Source: Variovorax boronicumulans
Lineage (GTDB): Bacteria > Pseudomonadota > Gammaproteobacteria > Burkholderiales > Burkholderiaceae_C
DNA length: 64,000 bases
NCBI RefSeq assembly: GCF_030812215.1
Contig: NZ_JAUSSG010000007.1
Coordinates: forward strand, 1-64,000
Reading direction: 5' to 3'
The notes under the pieces are model-generated. The model ran no database searches, was not told the origin of the DNA, and saw only the letters and a list, made by a program, of their open reading frames with translations. Numbering within the stretch: position 1 is the stretch's first letter; each line of letters opens with the position of its first letter. The translations under genes and the position numbers were made by a program. Of this stretch, positions 1 through 9,032 are shown one piece after another.

Positions 1-1
1 C

Positions 2-796
2 AGCCTGTCGACAGGCCTGAGCACGACGAACAGCAACGTCAGCAGCCTGTCGACTTCGACATCCTCGGGCCTGAGCACGGCCACGAGCAGCATCGGCAGT
101 CTGTCCATCGGTCTGAGCACGGCGGTCAGCGGCATCACCAGCCTCTCCACGGGCCTGAGCACCGCCACCAGCGGCATCGGTAGCCTGTCGAGCGGCTTGA
201 GCACGACGAACAGCAGCGTCAATAGTCTGTCGACCTCGACTTCGTCGGGCCTGAGCACTACCACCAGCAGCATCAACAGCCTGTCGACCTCGACTTCCTC
301 GGGCCTGAGCACCGCCACGAGCAGCATCAACAGCCTGTCGAGCTCCACATCGAGCGGACTGAGCACTGCCACCAGCAGCATCAACAGCCTCTCGACTTCG
401 ACCTCGTCGGGCCTGAGCACTGCCACCAGCAGCATCAACAGCCTCTCGAGCTCCACATCGAGCGGGCTGAGCACTGCCACCAGCAGCATCAACAGCCTGT
501 CGACCGGTCTGAGCACCGTGACCAGCAGCGTCAGCAGCCTGTCTACGGGTCTGAGCACGACCAATAGCAACGTCAACAGCCTGTCGACGTCCACGTCGAG
601 CGGTCTGAGCACCGTGACCAGTAGCGTCGGCAGCCTGTCGACGGGCCTGAGCACGACCAACAGCAGCCTCAACAGCCTGTCCACCAGCGTGAGCGGCTCG
701 ACCAGCGGCCTGGCCAGCCTGTCGACCTCGACCTCCACGGGCCTGAGCACTGCCACCAGCAGCATCAGCAGCCTGAGCACGACGGTCAGCAGCATC
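2..796 (+). repeat. In-frame tandem repeats encoding the Ser/Thr-rich stalk
   Basis: Degenerate tandem units of 54 bp (18 residues, SLSTSTSSGLSTATSSIN) alternate with 42-bp units (14 residues, SLSTGLSTTNSNVN). Unit lengths are multiples of three, so gain or loss of units keeps the frame. The 14-residue unit equals two heptads and the 18-residue unit equals heptad plus hendecad, which fits a trimeric coiled-coil stalk. Confidence 0.9.
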
Positions 797-1876
797 TACA
801 ACGACGGCACCAAGTACTTCCACGCCAACTCGACGGCAGCCGACTCCAAGGCAACCGGCCAGGAATCCGTGGCGATCGGCCCGCAGTCAGTGGCCAGTGG
901 CGCCAACTCCTTCGCCGCCGGCAACGGTGCGAAGGCGACGGCCGACGGTACCGTTGCGATCGGCTTCGGCGCTCAGGCCACCAATACCGATGCCATTGCG
1001 ATCGGTTCCGGCGCCCAGGCGATTGGAGCCAATGCCATCGCCATCGGTGCCGGAGCACTGGCGGCCGGCTCGCAGGCATTTGGTAAGGACTCCCGTGCAG
1101 GCAACGGTGGCGCGGCGTTCGGCGACGGAGCTGACGCAGGTGGCACGCAGTTGAGCAAGGCGCAGAACGTCTCCCAGGGCACGGCCATCGGCTTCGGTGC
1201 AGTGGTCACGCAAAGCGGCGGTGTCGCGCTGGGTGCGAACTCGGTGGCTTCCAGGGCGGCGGGCGTGGCGGGCTACATCCCGGGCAGCGCGAATGCAGAG
1301 CAGGAAGCGGCCATCAGAGCCACGACCAGCACGCAAGCGGCCGTGTCCGTGGGCGATGCAGCCAACGGCCAGTTCCGCCAGATCACCGGTGTGGCGGCTG
1401 GCTCGGCCGACAGCGATGCGACCAACGTGGCGCAGTTGAAGGCCGCATCGACCGCAGCCAAGGCCAGCAGCGTGCAGTACGCGACCAACCCGGACGGGTC
1501 GGTCAACTACAACCAGATCACGCTGGGTGGCGGCCAGGCGCCGGGCGGCACGCGCATCTCGAACGTGGCACCGGGCATCCTGCCGGGCGATGCAGTCAAT
1601 GTGCAGCAACTCTCGCAAGTGCAGAACCAGATGAGTGAGCTCGGAAGGATTGCCTACAGCGGCGTGGCGATTGCGACAGCGATGAGTAGCTTGCCCCAGG
1701 CCATGACGCCTGGAAAGAACCTTGTATCGCTAGGCGTGGGCTCCTATTCGGGTTACGGTGCCCTTGCGTTTGGCTATTCGTACAGGACCAAGGGTGGGAG
1801 TTGGATCTACAAGGTAAACGGTGGCTTCAGCGGGAAAAAGATGAGCTTAGGCGCTGGCGTGGGTTACGAGTGGTAG
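2..1876 (+). CDS. Trimeric autotransporter adhesin (YadA/Hia-like), 5' end outside window
   Basis: A surface adhesin of the type Vc family, which trimerises and exports itself through a C-terminal beta-barrel anchor. The reading frame is open from base 2, so the gene starts left of the window; no start codon is claimed. Seen in order: a long Ser/Thr-rich stalk of 14- and 18-residue repeats (to about base 795), a YadA-like head with repeated AIG and A(I/V)G turns (about 830-1180), a neck with ATNVAQLK (about 1420), and a terminal anchor (about 1620-1876) that ends in aromatic Trp, as outer-membrane barrels do. The usual extended signal peptide would lie upstream. A broken paralogue with the same stalk, neck and anchor lies at 6986..8975. 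Family is certain; ligand is unknown. Confidence 0.93.
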   Translation, partial: SLSTGLSTTNSNVSSLSTSTSSGLSTATSSIGSLSIGLSTAVSGITSLSTGLSTATSGIGSLSSGLSTTNSSVNSLSTSTSSGLSTTTSSINSLSTSTSSGLSTATSSINSLSSSTSSGLSTATSSINSLSTSTSSGLSTATSSINSLSSSTSSGLSTATSSINSLSTGLSTVTSSVSSLSTGLSTTNSNVNSLSTSTSSGLSTVTSSVGSLSTGLSTTNSSLNSLSTSVSGSTSGLASLSTSTSTGLSTATSSISSLSTTVSSIYNDGTKYFHANSTAADSKATGQESVAIGPQSVASGANSFAAGNGAKATADGTVAIGFGAQATNTDAIAIGSGAQAIGANAIAIGAGALAAGSQAFGKDSRAGNGGAAFGDGADAGGTQLSKAQNVSQGTAIGFGAVVTQSGGVALGANSVASRAAGVAGYIPGSANAEQEAAIRATTSTQAAVSVGDAANGQFRQITGVAAGSADSDATNVAQLKAASTAAKASSVQYATNPDGSVNYNQITLGGGQAPGGTRISNVAPGILPGDAVNVQQLSQVQNQMSELGRIAYSGVAIATAMSSLPQAMTPGKNLVSLGVGSYSGYGALAFGYSYRTKGGSWIYKVNGGFSGKKMSLGAGVGYEW

Positions 1877-1989
1877 AGGCGTTGTTGCATACCTCTCGGG
1901 ATTCGCGCCCGATCATGGTTAGGCTAGGCAGATGCGAGCCACCGCGGGCGAAGTGCCGCGGATCTTGCCCCCGTATTTCAGGACACAGG

Positions 1990-2180
1990 CTATTCGCAAT
2001 GCAGCGTCTGCTCGGTCTGAGCAAGGCGCTGTTGTACAGCGCGATGATGCCTGAACTCCCTGGGTGATTTCATCTTCAATGCCGAGTGCGGATGCACCTC
2101 ATTGAAGTGCTCGAAGGCGGCGGCCATCTGCGCCATCACCGTTCTCGCATCGGCAAGGTCCATGCGGCTGACCCTCATCG
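1990..2180 (-). pseudogene. IS3-family transposase C-terminal relic
   Basis: Read on the minus strand this encodes only the end of an IS3-type integrase-core transposase: RVSRMDLADARTVMAQM, then FEHFNEVHPHSALKMKSPREF and a stop at 1990..1992. The HPHSAL..KSPREF block is the usual end of these OrfB proteins. The catalytic DDE part is absent. Homology stops near 2180, exactly where the replication-protein-like frame on the plus strand begins, so this marks the junction at which the element cut into that gene. Confidence 0.75.
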
Positions 2181-3154
2181 TCCCCTGGGGCATCGGGCGC
2201 GACTATCTGCGAGATGCCGAGGACGGCGATGCGTTCGAGCCGGTGCAAGAGCGGCTTGAAACGATGGCCGAAGCAGGGCGCTGCAAGATGTGGCGTGATG
2301 CGAGCAGCCGCTATCGCATTCAAACGCGCGTCACCCTGCCCGGTGGTGTCAAGGTGCTTGTTCAGTTTGGCGCCAAGGACCCGCTGACGCTCAAAGGCGC
2401 GATACGCATCGACTTTAACCCCAACAAGCTGGGGGAGGGTGACGCTCAGCATCTGCACAAGTTCATCCGTCGTGCGGTCGGCAAGTCCTACGACACCCAC
2501 CTGCTGGATGCGATTGTCAACCGGCTGGACCTGGCCAGCGATGTGGAGCACGTCGTGCTCGGTGACCTGCTCATCGACTACAAGGGCGCCCACGAGGTGA
2601 CGATGTTTGCCAAGCGCCTGAAGAAAAACAAGATCGAGACGATGAATTTTGGGAGCGTCAGCAGCGACTACATCACCTCTGTGTACGGTAAGAAAGAGGA
2701 GGAGGTGCATCGAGCGATTGAGCGGCTGGTCACGCAAACCAAGGCCGTTTCCGACGAGCTGAAGGCCAACCTGGTGCGTCAGGTCAAGGTCGCGCGCGAC
2801 CTACCTCCGACCGTTCGCTTCGAGGTGCGCGGCAAGAAGATGGGCGTGCCGGTCTTCAAGCTCAAGAAGCTCAACGTCAAGCGCTTCGAACGGTTCCAGG
2901 TCTCGGAACTGCAAAACCTGGAAGCTCTGGAAGACTTTACGCGCGTCAATTTCCTGGCTCTCGTGCGCGACATGGGCTTGCGTGCCGCCATTGCCCACCA
3001 CAAGGGGCGGCCCGAACACGCGGCACTCAAGAAGGCGGCGCTACAGACGCCCGACTGGTGGCAGCCCGAGGGCCTGTGGGGGCGCGGCATCAAGGCACTG
3101 AAAAAGTCCGGCATCTTGCCTGCGGATGCCTTCAAGGTGCCCTCCAAGCGCTGA
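2162..3154 (+). CDS. Probable phage/plasmid replication initiation protein, N-terminus replaced by IS sequence
   Basis: Best guess is a rolling-circle or filamentous-phage type replication initiator (Rep_trans/RstA-like). Supporting residues are a NRLDLASDV block near the middle, where these families carry an R-x-D-L-A-x-D motif, a later RFEVRGKK block, and a basic C-terminus. The ATG at 2162 lies inside sequence that reads as an IS3 transposase on the other strand, so the first residues are IS-derived and the true N-terminus is missing. No other phage genes accompany it. An isolated, truncated relic is the most likely state; the family call is moderate. Confidence 0.5.
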   Translation: MRLTLIVPWGIGRDYLRDAEDGDAFEPVQERLETMAEAGRCKMWRDASSRYRIQTRVTLPGGVKVLVQFGAKDPLTLKGAIRIDFNPNKLGEGDAQHLHKFIRRAVGKSYDTHLLDAIVNRLDLASDVEHVVLGDLLIDYKGAHEVTMFAKRLKKNKIETMNFGSVSSDYITSVYGKKEEEVHRAIERLVTQTKAVSDELKANLVRQVKVARDLPPTVRFEVRGKKMGVPVFKLKKLNVKRFERFQVSELQNLEALEDFTRVNFLALVRDMGLRAAIAHHKGRPEHAALKKAALQTPDWWQPEGLWGRGIKALKKSGILPADAFKVPSKR

Positions 3155-3781
3155 TCCCGAGGCTCCGGCGCGATGATGTGATCAGGGAGCGATCAGACTG
3201 GCGGCCCGAAGGGCGTTGCGTGTGTCGCGCGATTTGGGTAGACCCGTGTGGAATGGCGCAACGCCCGTACGACGGCCGGAGAGCATCGCGAGCGCGGCAC
3301 CTCTGCCCCCACCACCTACAACCACCGTCGATCTGCAATCGGGTGCGCTGTCAAACGACACGCGCCTGATTCAGTCGGGCGGCTCGACAATCGGCGCCGG
3401 TGCGCTCCACAGAGCCACCTGTTCCATCTCTTCGAGAAATTCGCACTTATGCGTTTCTTCGTCGACAGATTCAGAACCAAGTCGCGTTGTCCCGAGGCAC
3501 CGCGAGTTTGGCAATCATGGGCTCAGATGCAATCGTACCGCCGTTGCTGGGCGGTACTGAGTAAGAATCTGGTGCCACCGTCAACCGCCTCAACGTGGAG
3601 CTTGGCTGCACCTCTGTCAGCGCACGTGGAATGATTGGATCGCGCAATGCGATTTTTTCACGGCCGCAACCTAGCGCGCCCCGATCCCGACCTGAGAAGA
3701 TATTGCGTACCGGATTCGCTGTCCACGACAGTCATCCAGCATCGAGCAATCTCGCACATGACATACCTCCCGCAAAAAGAT
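3155..3781. other. No convincing gene; possible decayed coding relic
   Basis: This 627-base stretch has no frame with a start, ribosome site and protein-like composition together. A weak signal is a plus-strand passage around 3330-3415 (GALSNDTRLIQSGGSTIGAG) that seems to continue in another frame to a stop at 3562..3564 (SLAIMGSDAIVPPLLGGTE). This may be a frameshifted remnant of a surface protein. I would not annotate it further. Confidence 0.35.
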
Positions 3782-4243
3782 ATGAAAAGTTTCTCCTTGC
3801 TCCTCGCCGTGGCTACGTTGGCGGGCTGCACTTTCGGCAATCGGTCGGCAGCGGTCGATCCGTCGCCATCGAGCCCGCCCCAGGCCATCAGTGCATTTGA
3901 AGAGATCTGTCTGAAGACGGCACCTACGTTTGCGCGCGCCGCAAGCGCAGCCGGCGCATTCGGAGTGACTGAATTCATGTCACTGGGCCCGGCGAAGATG
4001 GGCTTCAATCGCAATCAAAGCCTCGGCGTTCAGATCGCGGAGGGGCTTGAGTGCACCATTACGACGCCAACCCAATCTGACAAGAGCCTCACGACGAATT
4101 TCCTGCAGTCGGTTGCACGGACCGCGAATGCGTCTCCTGCGGCAAATGTTCCATTTCGAGCAGATATCGCGGGTCAGACGTTCATCTTTCAACACGACCG
4201 CTCTGGCGGCGAAGCCTACGTGATGCTCAAGGCCGGCAAGTAG
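3782..4243 (+). CDS. Small predicted lipoprotein, unknown function
   Basis: A 153-residue protein with a clear lipoprotein signal: MKSFSLLLAVATLAGC, with the lipobox Cys at residue 16. The ATG at 3782 is chosen because upstream in-frame Met codons would place basic, non-hydrophobic sequence before this signal. Mature residues after Cys are not Asp, so outer-membrane sorting is expected. The rest (GFNRNQSLGVQIAEGLECTI, then GQTFIFQHDRSGGEAYVML) resembles no family I recognise. It stands alone, with 280 bases to the next gene. Confidence 0.65.
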   Translation: MKSFSLLLAVATLAGCTFGNRSAAVDPSPSSPPQAISAFEEICLKTAPTFARAASAAGAFGVTEFMSLGPAKMGFNRNQSLGVQIAEGLECTITTPTQSDKSLTTNFLQSVARTANASPAANVPFRADIAGQTFIFQHDRSGGEAYVMLKAGK

Positions 4244-4480
4244 CACATGACCGATGGTGGAAGAATTGGAACCAGGTAAAAGCTGCTTGCGCTGATGATT
4301 TGAACGGGAGCATCGAAGCGTATTGGATCAGCACGTTGACAACAGATGTGAAGCACCGCAGTAAGCGGCAGTGCTTGAGGGAGAAGGCTTCGATGTTCCA
4401 TCCAACGCTTCGCGAAATTCTTCACAGATCTAGCATCGACGCCGCATCGGTGTGACGCAAATCGCGGAATGATCGCCCCC

Positions 4481-4503
4481 CTCTCTCTTTGAGAAAGAGA
4501 GAG
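4481..4503. promoter_or_regulatory. Perfect 10-bp inverted repeat upstream of NTF2-like gene
   Basis: CTCTCTCTTT, loop GAG, AAAGAGAGAG: a perfect purine/pyrimidine-strand palindrome ending 20 bases before the ATG at 4524. There is no T-run on either side, so it does not read as an intrinsic terminator. It overlaps the space where the ribosome site should be, so a role in translation or as a protein-binding site is possible, but this is inference. Confidence 0.4.
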
Positions 4504-4523
4504 AAGTGTTCAAGTAATCTTTA

Positions 4524-5030
4524 ATGAAACCTTTGATGATCTCGCACGCTTCCAAAATTTTTTCCGCCGCCGTAGTATTGGTGCTCGGCACATCGAACTC
4601 GGCATTCGCACAGTCCGCTGCGAGTGCCGAGAGTGCCAGCTGTGTTAGCACCAATGAGCGCCAGATCGCTGCCTTGTTCGATCGCTGGAATGCGAGCCTC
4701 CTCACGCACAACCCCGACCTGGTGGTGGCCAACTACGCAACCGACGGCGTGCTGTTGCCAACCGCGTCTAATCGACCGCGCACAAACCCCTCGGAAATTC
4801 GCGACTACTTCGTCAAGTTCCTCAAGGACTCCCCGGAAGGGATGATCGACTCCCGCACGATCAAGATCGGATGCAACGTCGCGCAAGACCTTGGTACCTA
4901 CACCTTCAAGTTCAAGGACGGAAAGACGATCCACGCCCGCTACACCTATGTGTACGAGTGGCGCGATGGTGAGTGGTTGATAGCCCATCACCACTCGTCC
5001 GCCATGCCTGAGAAGGTGGCCGAAAAATAA
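4524..5030 (+). CDS. Secreted NTF2-like protein (SgcJ/EcaC or CaMKII-association-domain type)
   Basis: A 168-residue protein with a Sec signal peptide (hydrophobic run ending SNSAFAQSAA, likely cut after AFA) and one NTF2-like domain. The family pattern is visible: an N-terminal helix LFDRWNASLLTHNPDLVVANY, a mid-strand YTFKFKDGKTIHARYTYVY and the end strand EWRDGEWLIAHHHSS. Such domains bind small ligands or act as scaffolds; the substrate cannot be inferred. Two Cys residues may pair in the periplasm. The gene converges on the Crp/Fnr pair downstream. A shorter, related fold occurs at 12620..13060. Confidence 0.75.
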   Translation: MKPLMISHASKIFSAAVVLVLGTSNSAFAQSAASAESASCVSTNERQIAALFDRWNASLLTHNPDLVVANYATDGVLLPTASNRPRTNPSEIRDYFVKFLKDSPEGMIDSRTIKIGCNVAQDLGTYTFKFKDGKTIHARYTYVYEWRDGEWLIAHHHSSAMPEKVAEK

Positions 5031-5101
5031 GTTCGGGTCTCGTCGCTTCAAGAACATGACCAGCGGACGAATGCGCCCGGCCATAAACCGCGAGCGAAGC
5101 C

Positions 5102-5827
5102 TCAAGGTGCTTCGTTCGCGATGTCTTTCAAGGCCTGCGGATCGAGGACGGATAGCCCCTTGTATCCCAGGGAGAGCGCGCCGCTTACCGCGAGCTTCTT
5201 GAGTTCCCGGTTCACGGCCTGCCGGTTGGCCTGCAGAATCGCCGCCAGCTCTTTTTGCGACAGCTGTAGCCGGGTCGACCCGGTGATTTCGGTCGCCTTG
5301 CTGAAGAGCAGCGTGAGCCGCACCACCGTCGAAGCCAGCCGTTGCCGCAGCGAGCCCGTGGCCTGGCTTCGCACGGTTTGGGCTTGGGCCGCGTGTTGGC
5401 TCAGCAGCATCATGGTCATTTTCTTGCAGCGCGAGGGTTCGGCGTCCAGCAGAGCGATGAGAAACAAAGTCGGAATGTGGATGGCCACCACCGGTGTCTG
5501 GGCGGTGAACGCGTAGCTCGCTCTCTCCCTGTTGCCGAACGTTTGGGTCAGGCCCATGAGCACGCCCGGGCCCAGCGGTATCACCGCAAGCTGTTCGTAC
5601 TGTCCTGCGGCATAGGCGCCGGTGGCTTGTCCAGAAATGATCACGAAAGCCTCGGGCACTTCGTTTAGCTCGTTCACAAAAACCTTGCCTGGGGCATGCC
5701 GGCTGACATAAGAAGCAGCGAGCAAGTCGGCCATGGCCTCCGTAGACCAGGAGGAAAAGGCATCCAACCTGCGCAACGAGGCTTCCATAAGCACGAGATC
5801 GCCGAAACTGTTGGGCCTTCTGGTCAT
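5102..5827 (-). CDS. Crp/Fnr-family transcription regulator
   Basis: 241 residues: an N-terminal cyclic-nucleotide-binding-type barrel (about 15-135, with VFVNELNEVPEAFVIISGQA), a dimerisation helix, and a Crp-type winged helix (about 170-225) with LSQKELAAILQANRQAVNRE as helix-turn-helix. There is no N-terminal cysteine cluster, so it is not an oxygen-sensing Fe-S FNR; the cAMP phosphate-binding Arg-Ser pair is not obvious either, so the effector is unknown. Its ATG overlaps the stop of the upstream regulator (5824..5827), so the two are translationally coupled paralogues. Confidence 0.85.
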   Translation of the reverse strand: MTRRPNSFGDLVLMEASLRRLDAFSSWSTEAMADLLAASYVSRHAPGKVFVNELNEVPEAFVIISGQATGAYAAGQYEQLAVIPLGPGVLMGLTQTFGNRERASYAFTAQTPVVAIHIPTLFLIALLDAEPSRCKKMTMMLLSQHAAQAQTVRSQATGSLRQRLASTVVRLTLLFSKATEITGSTRLQLSQKELAAILQANRQAVNRELKKLAVSGALSLGYKGLSVLDPQALKDIANEAP

Positions 5828-6570
5828 GGAGTGATGGTCCTCTCCTGCGCTTCGGCGCTCTCGGGTGGCCGAGACAACGCCTGAGGATCAAGGACGGCGA
5901 TGGCGCCGTATTTCAATTCGATCGCGCCGGCGGCGGTCCAGGACTTGAGTGCTCCATTGACCGACTGTCGGCTGATGCGAAGGATGTCCGCCAGGTCCTG
6001 TTGCGTCACCCGCAAATGAAGGCGGCCTTCTTCATCTCGCGCGCCGTAGTGCGCCGCCAGCTGGTTGAGAGTGACACCAACGCGCTGCTCGAAGTTGCCG
6101 ACCATCTGGCCGTAGGCCATGTCGATTGCTGCGCGCTCCTGGCGCATGAGCATATGGCTGACGTCTTTCCACCGAGTGGGCTCCTCGTCGAGCAGGTCGA
6201 GGACCGTCTGGCCCGGCGTGTGAATGACCAAGGCGTCGCTCTTGGCGTAGTACTCGAGCACGCGGCCTTTCGGGCAAAGCATGTGCGTGAAGCCCAGGAC
6301 ATCGCCAGGGCCACGAAGTAGCAAGCTCAAGCGCTGGTCCGTATCCGATTGCCCTTCGGAATGCAGCAGGTATCCCTCCACGATCACAAGGATCTCCGAC
6401 GGGGCCGGAGGTGGCGGGGACACCCGGTCTCCACGCGTATGACGCACGAGTTCGGAGGATGCCAACAGGCGATTCATTGCAAGGGCTGGCCACTCAGCGA
6501 AGCCTGTGGGCTGGCGCAGCGCGTGCTCCATGACCTTCTCGTCGCTCGAACGGCGCGGGGATGGGGCCAT
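5824..6570 (-). CDS. Crp/Fnr-family transcription regulator, first gene of a coupled pair
   Basis: 248 residues with the same architecture as its downstream partner: a sensor barrel (about 45-140; SEILVIVEGYLLHSEG, GPGDVLGFTHML), a long dimer helix, and a winged helix (about 185-235) with VTQQDLADILRISRQSVNGA. One Cys only, so an Fe-S cluster is unlikely. The pair ends in near-identical tails (YGAIAVLDPQAL here and YKGLSVLDPQAL in the partner), which points to tandem duplication. It is transcribed away from the broken autotransporter gene across a 415-base gap, so control of adhesin expression is a reasonable guess but unproven. Confidence 0.85.
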   Translation of the reverse strand: MAPSPRRSSDEKVMEHALRQPTGFAEWPALAMNRLLASSELVRHTRGDRVSPPPPAPSEILVIVEGYLLHSEGQSDTDQRLSLLLRGPGDVLGFTHMLCPKGRVLEYYAKSDALVIHTPGQTVLDLLDEEPTRWKDVSHMLMRQERAAIDMAYGQMVGNFEQRVGVTLNQLAAHYGARDEEGRLHLRVTQQDLADILRISRQSVNGALKSWTAAGAIELKYGAIAVLDPQALSRPPESAEAQERTITP

Positions 6571-6985
6571 ATCTTCGCTCCGTCTTGTTAATAAGACGCA
6601 ATTGGAACGTCCTTGTCAGCAATAGGTTCCGCTGCGTCCGCGGAAAAATGCACCCCCTATCAATCTAGATCCATCTCTCGCGATGGGCACAATCGTCAAA
6701 TAGGGTTGCCAACATATTCACGATCTCGCGCTTTTTGAGAGGGAGAAAGTCGCATTCAAGACATTCTAAAAAATACTCTCCTTGGCTCACAAATATATTC
6801 GCCCGTCGATCTTCTCTACAGTTCTGAGTAGCGAGATCGAGCTAAGGGTTTCGCTCGCGTGAAGCCGAAAAGGCTTCGTTGGTGGATCTAGGCGCTGATT
6901 TCTTGCGTGCACTTCTGGCGAAGAGTTCCCATCAAAAAATGGGCGAGAAATTGAGTTGCCCATCTTGGAATCAAAGTTCAGTTCG
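6571..6985. other. Divergent intergenic region between regulators and broken adhesin
   Basis: No gene is seen. The stretch is distinctly AT-richer than its surroundings, with A/T tracts near 6690-6800. It must hold promoters for the regulator pair leftward and for the former autotransporter rightward. I find no confident -35/-10 pair or symmetric operator. Confidence 0.5.
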
Positions 6986-8975
6986 ATGAGTAAGTCATAC
7001 AAAAGAATTTGGAATGGGTCGCTGGGGGGCATCTCGGAAATTGCAGGGTCCAAGGACGAGCAGGCAAGAGCTGGACGTAGTCGCGGGGGCATGCCATTCG
7101 TCGGAGGCATCAACACGGTTTCAGCAGCGGTTGCGATGCTCCTTTTTGGAGGCGCGAGTGATGTGCTCGCAATTACTGTTTCAGCCGCTAGTACCTGCAT
7201 TTCCTCCGCTTCCAATACTGTCTATCGGACCAATCCTGGCGGGACCGATGGTGCCGGGATGACGAGCCAGGGTTCTATTTCAGGCAGCGGCGGTGGGACA
7301 TACGGTTGGGTTTCCGGATGCGCAACCGTGGGCACCGGTCTCGGATACGTGGTGCTCGGCTCGTTCGCCAATGCTGGTTCCTATACCGCTGTAAGGGCAA
7401 TCGGCATTCAGGCGGGAGCGAGCGCGGGTTTCGCGACGGCCCTGGGCGCAGAGTATCTGGTACGTGGCATCGCCAGTTCGGCGTTCGGGACCGGCCGCAT
7501 TGCTTCTGGCAGAAACTCGGTTTCGATCGGAGGCGGGGGGGCTTCGACTTTGAGTGCAGCCAATTCGACAACGGCGAATGCGAACGGAGTGATCGCTATC
7601 GGTGTCAATGACACCAAGGGGGCGCAGGCGATGGCGGCAGATGCCATCGCCCTTGGCGGGCAGTCCCAAGTAGTGGGCGCCGCAACGTCCGGCAGCGCGA
7701 TCGGCCGGGGCGCCACAGTCAACGGTGCCTTCGGCAGTACCCAGGGCGATGGTGCCGTCAGCGGCGCGATGGGGCAGAACGTCGCCATCGGTTCGTCGGG
7801 AACGACCGCCAATTCCGGCACCGCCGCCAGTGGTGCAGTGGCCATCGGTCGCGGGCAGAGGGCCACGGCAATGGCGCAGTGGCTATCGGCGATCCAAATA
7901 CCGCCAATAGCACGGGTGCCGTGGTGAGGGGGGCAACGGCACCGGCGCCGGCGACGTGCCCGGCACGACCACTGCGAACGGCGCAGTGGCCATCGGAAAC
8001 ACCAACAACGCCATCGGCCAGAGTGCGATTGCTCTTGGCAACAGCAACAACGCGATCGGCGGCGGCACTGCTGCGACCAACCGTCGCATCACCAACATGG
8101 CCGACGGCGCCGCGCTGACCGACGGCGTGACCGTCGCGCTACTGAGCACGACGAACAGCAGCATCAGCAGCCTGTCCACCTCGACGTCCTTGGGCCTGAG
8201 CACGGCCACGAGCAGCATCTCTAGCCTGTCGACTTCCACGTCGTCGGGTCTGAGTATTGCCACCAGCGGAATCGCCAGCCTGTGCACCGGCCTGAGCTAC
8301 ATCCAAGGGCATGGCGGTCGGCTTCGGTGCCGTGGCCGCCACGGCCGGCGGGGCGGGTTCTGCACCCACGGGCGCATCGGCCAGTCAAATCGCAGTCACC
8401 AGGGCCACGACCCGCACGCAGGCCGCGGTGTCGGTGGGCGATACATCCAACGGCGAGTACCGCCAGATCACCGGTGTTGCTGCGGGCTCCGCGGACAGCG
8501 ATGCCGCCAACGTCGCGCAGGTACGCGCGGCCTCGAGTACGGTGGCGGCAGGCAGTGCGGAGTACGCGACCAATCCCGATCGCTCGGTCAATTACGGCAA
8601 CCTGGTTCTGGGCACGGCCAGGCGCCGAACGGCACGCGCATCAGCAACGGGGCGCGCGGTATTGCCCCCAAACGACGCGGTCAACGTGGCGCAATTGAGT
8701 GAATTGCGCAGCGGCATGGGAAGTGTGGCTTGCATCGCCTATTCGGGTTGCTATAGCCGGCGCCATGAGCTCACTGCCGCAGGCCATGACCCGGGTAAAT
8801 CGCTGCCGTCCATAAATACGGATTATTGCTCGGGCTATGCGGCAAGAGCTGTCGGGTTTTCTGCGCGCTCCGAAGGCGGCAAGTGGCCTAAAAGGTCAAT
8901 AGCGCATACAGCGAGAGAAAATTCAATATCGACGTAGGCATCGGGTACGAGCGAAAAGAAAATTGGGCGGCTTAG
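6986..8975 (+). pseudogene. Broken trimeric autotransporter adhesin (paralogue of 2..1876)
   Basis: The start is convincing: an ESPR extended signal peptide, MSKSYKRIWNGSLGGISEIA, at 6986. YadA-head repeats follow (GVIAIGVN, DAIALGGQS, NVAIGSSG). Then the homologous frame changes repeatedly: near 7872, near 7925 (a run of six G), near 8305, near 8615, near 8668 and several times in the anchor (8740-8910). Stitching frames restores head, the same SLSTSTS stalk, the AAVSVGDTSNGEYRQITGVA neck and an anchor ending KFNIDVGIGYER before the stop at 8973..8975. Compared with the intact copy, the stalk is much shorter. It cannot make an anchored trimer as written. Confidence 0.85.
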
Positions 8976-9032
8976 AGTAACCAATGTTGAGAATATTAAC
9001 TGCCTTGACGCCATGCAGTCTATTTTAATTTC

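Noticed and set aside
2..796. Regular direct repeats that could be mistaken for a CRISPR array
   Set aside because: Units are contiguous, degenerate and in frame within a coding sequence, with no unique spacers and no cas genes.
3248..3634. A 128-codon plus-strand frame after the replication-like gene
   Set aside because: Arg/Trp/Ser-rich composition typical of shadow frames, no ribosome site and no domain.
5102..6570. Naming the regulator pair as oxygen-sensing FNR or cAMP-dependent CRP
   Set aside because: No N-terminal cysteine cluster is present, and the cAMP-binding Arg/Ser signature is not clear, so only the superfamily is claimed.
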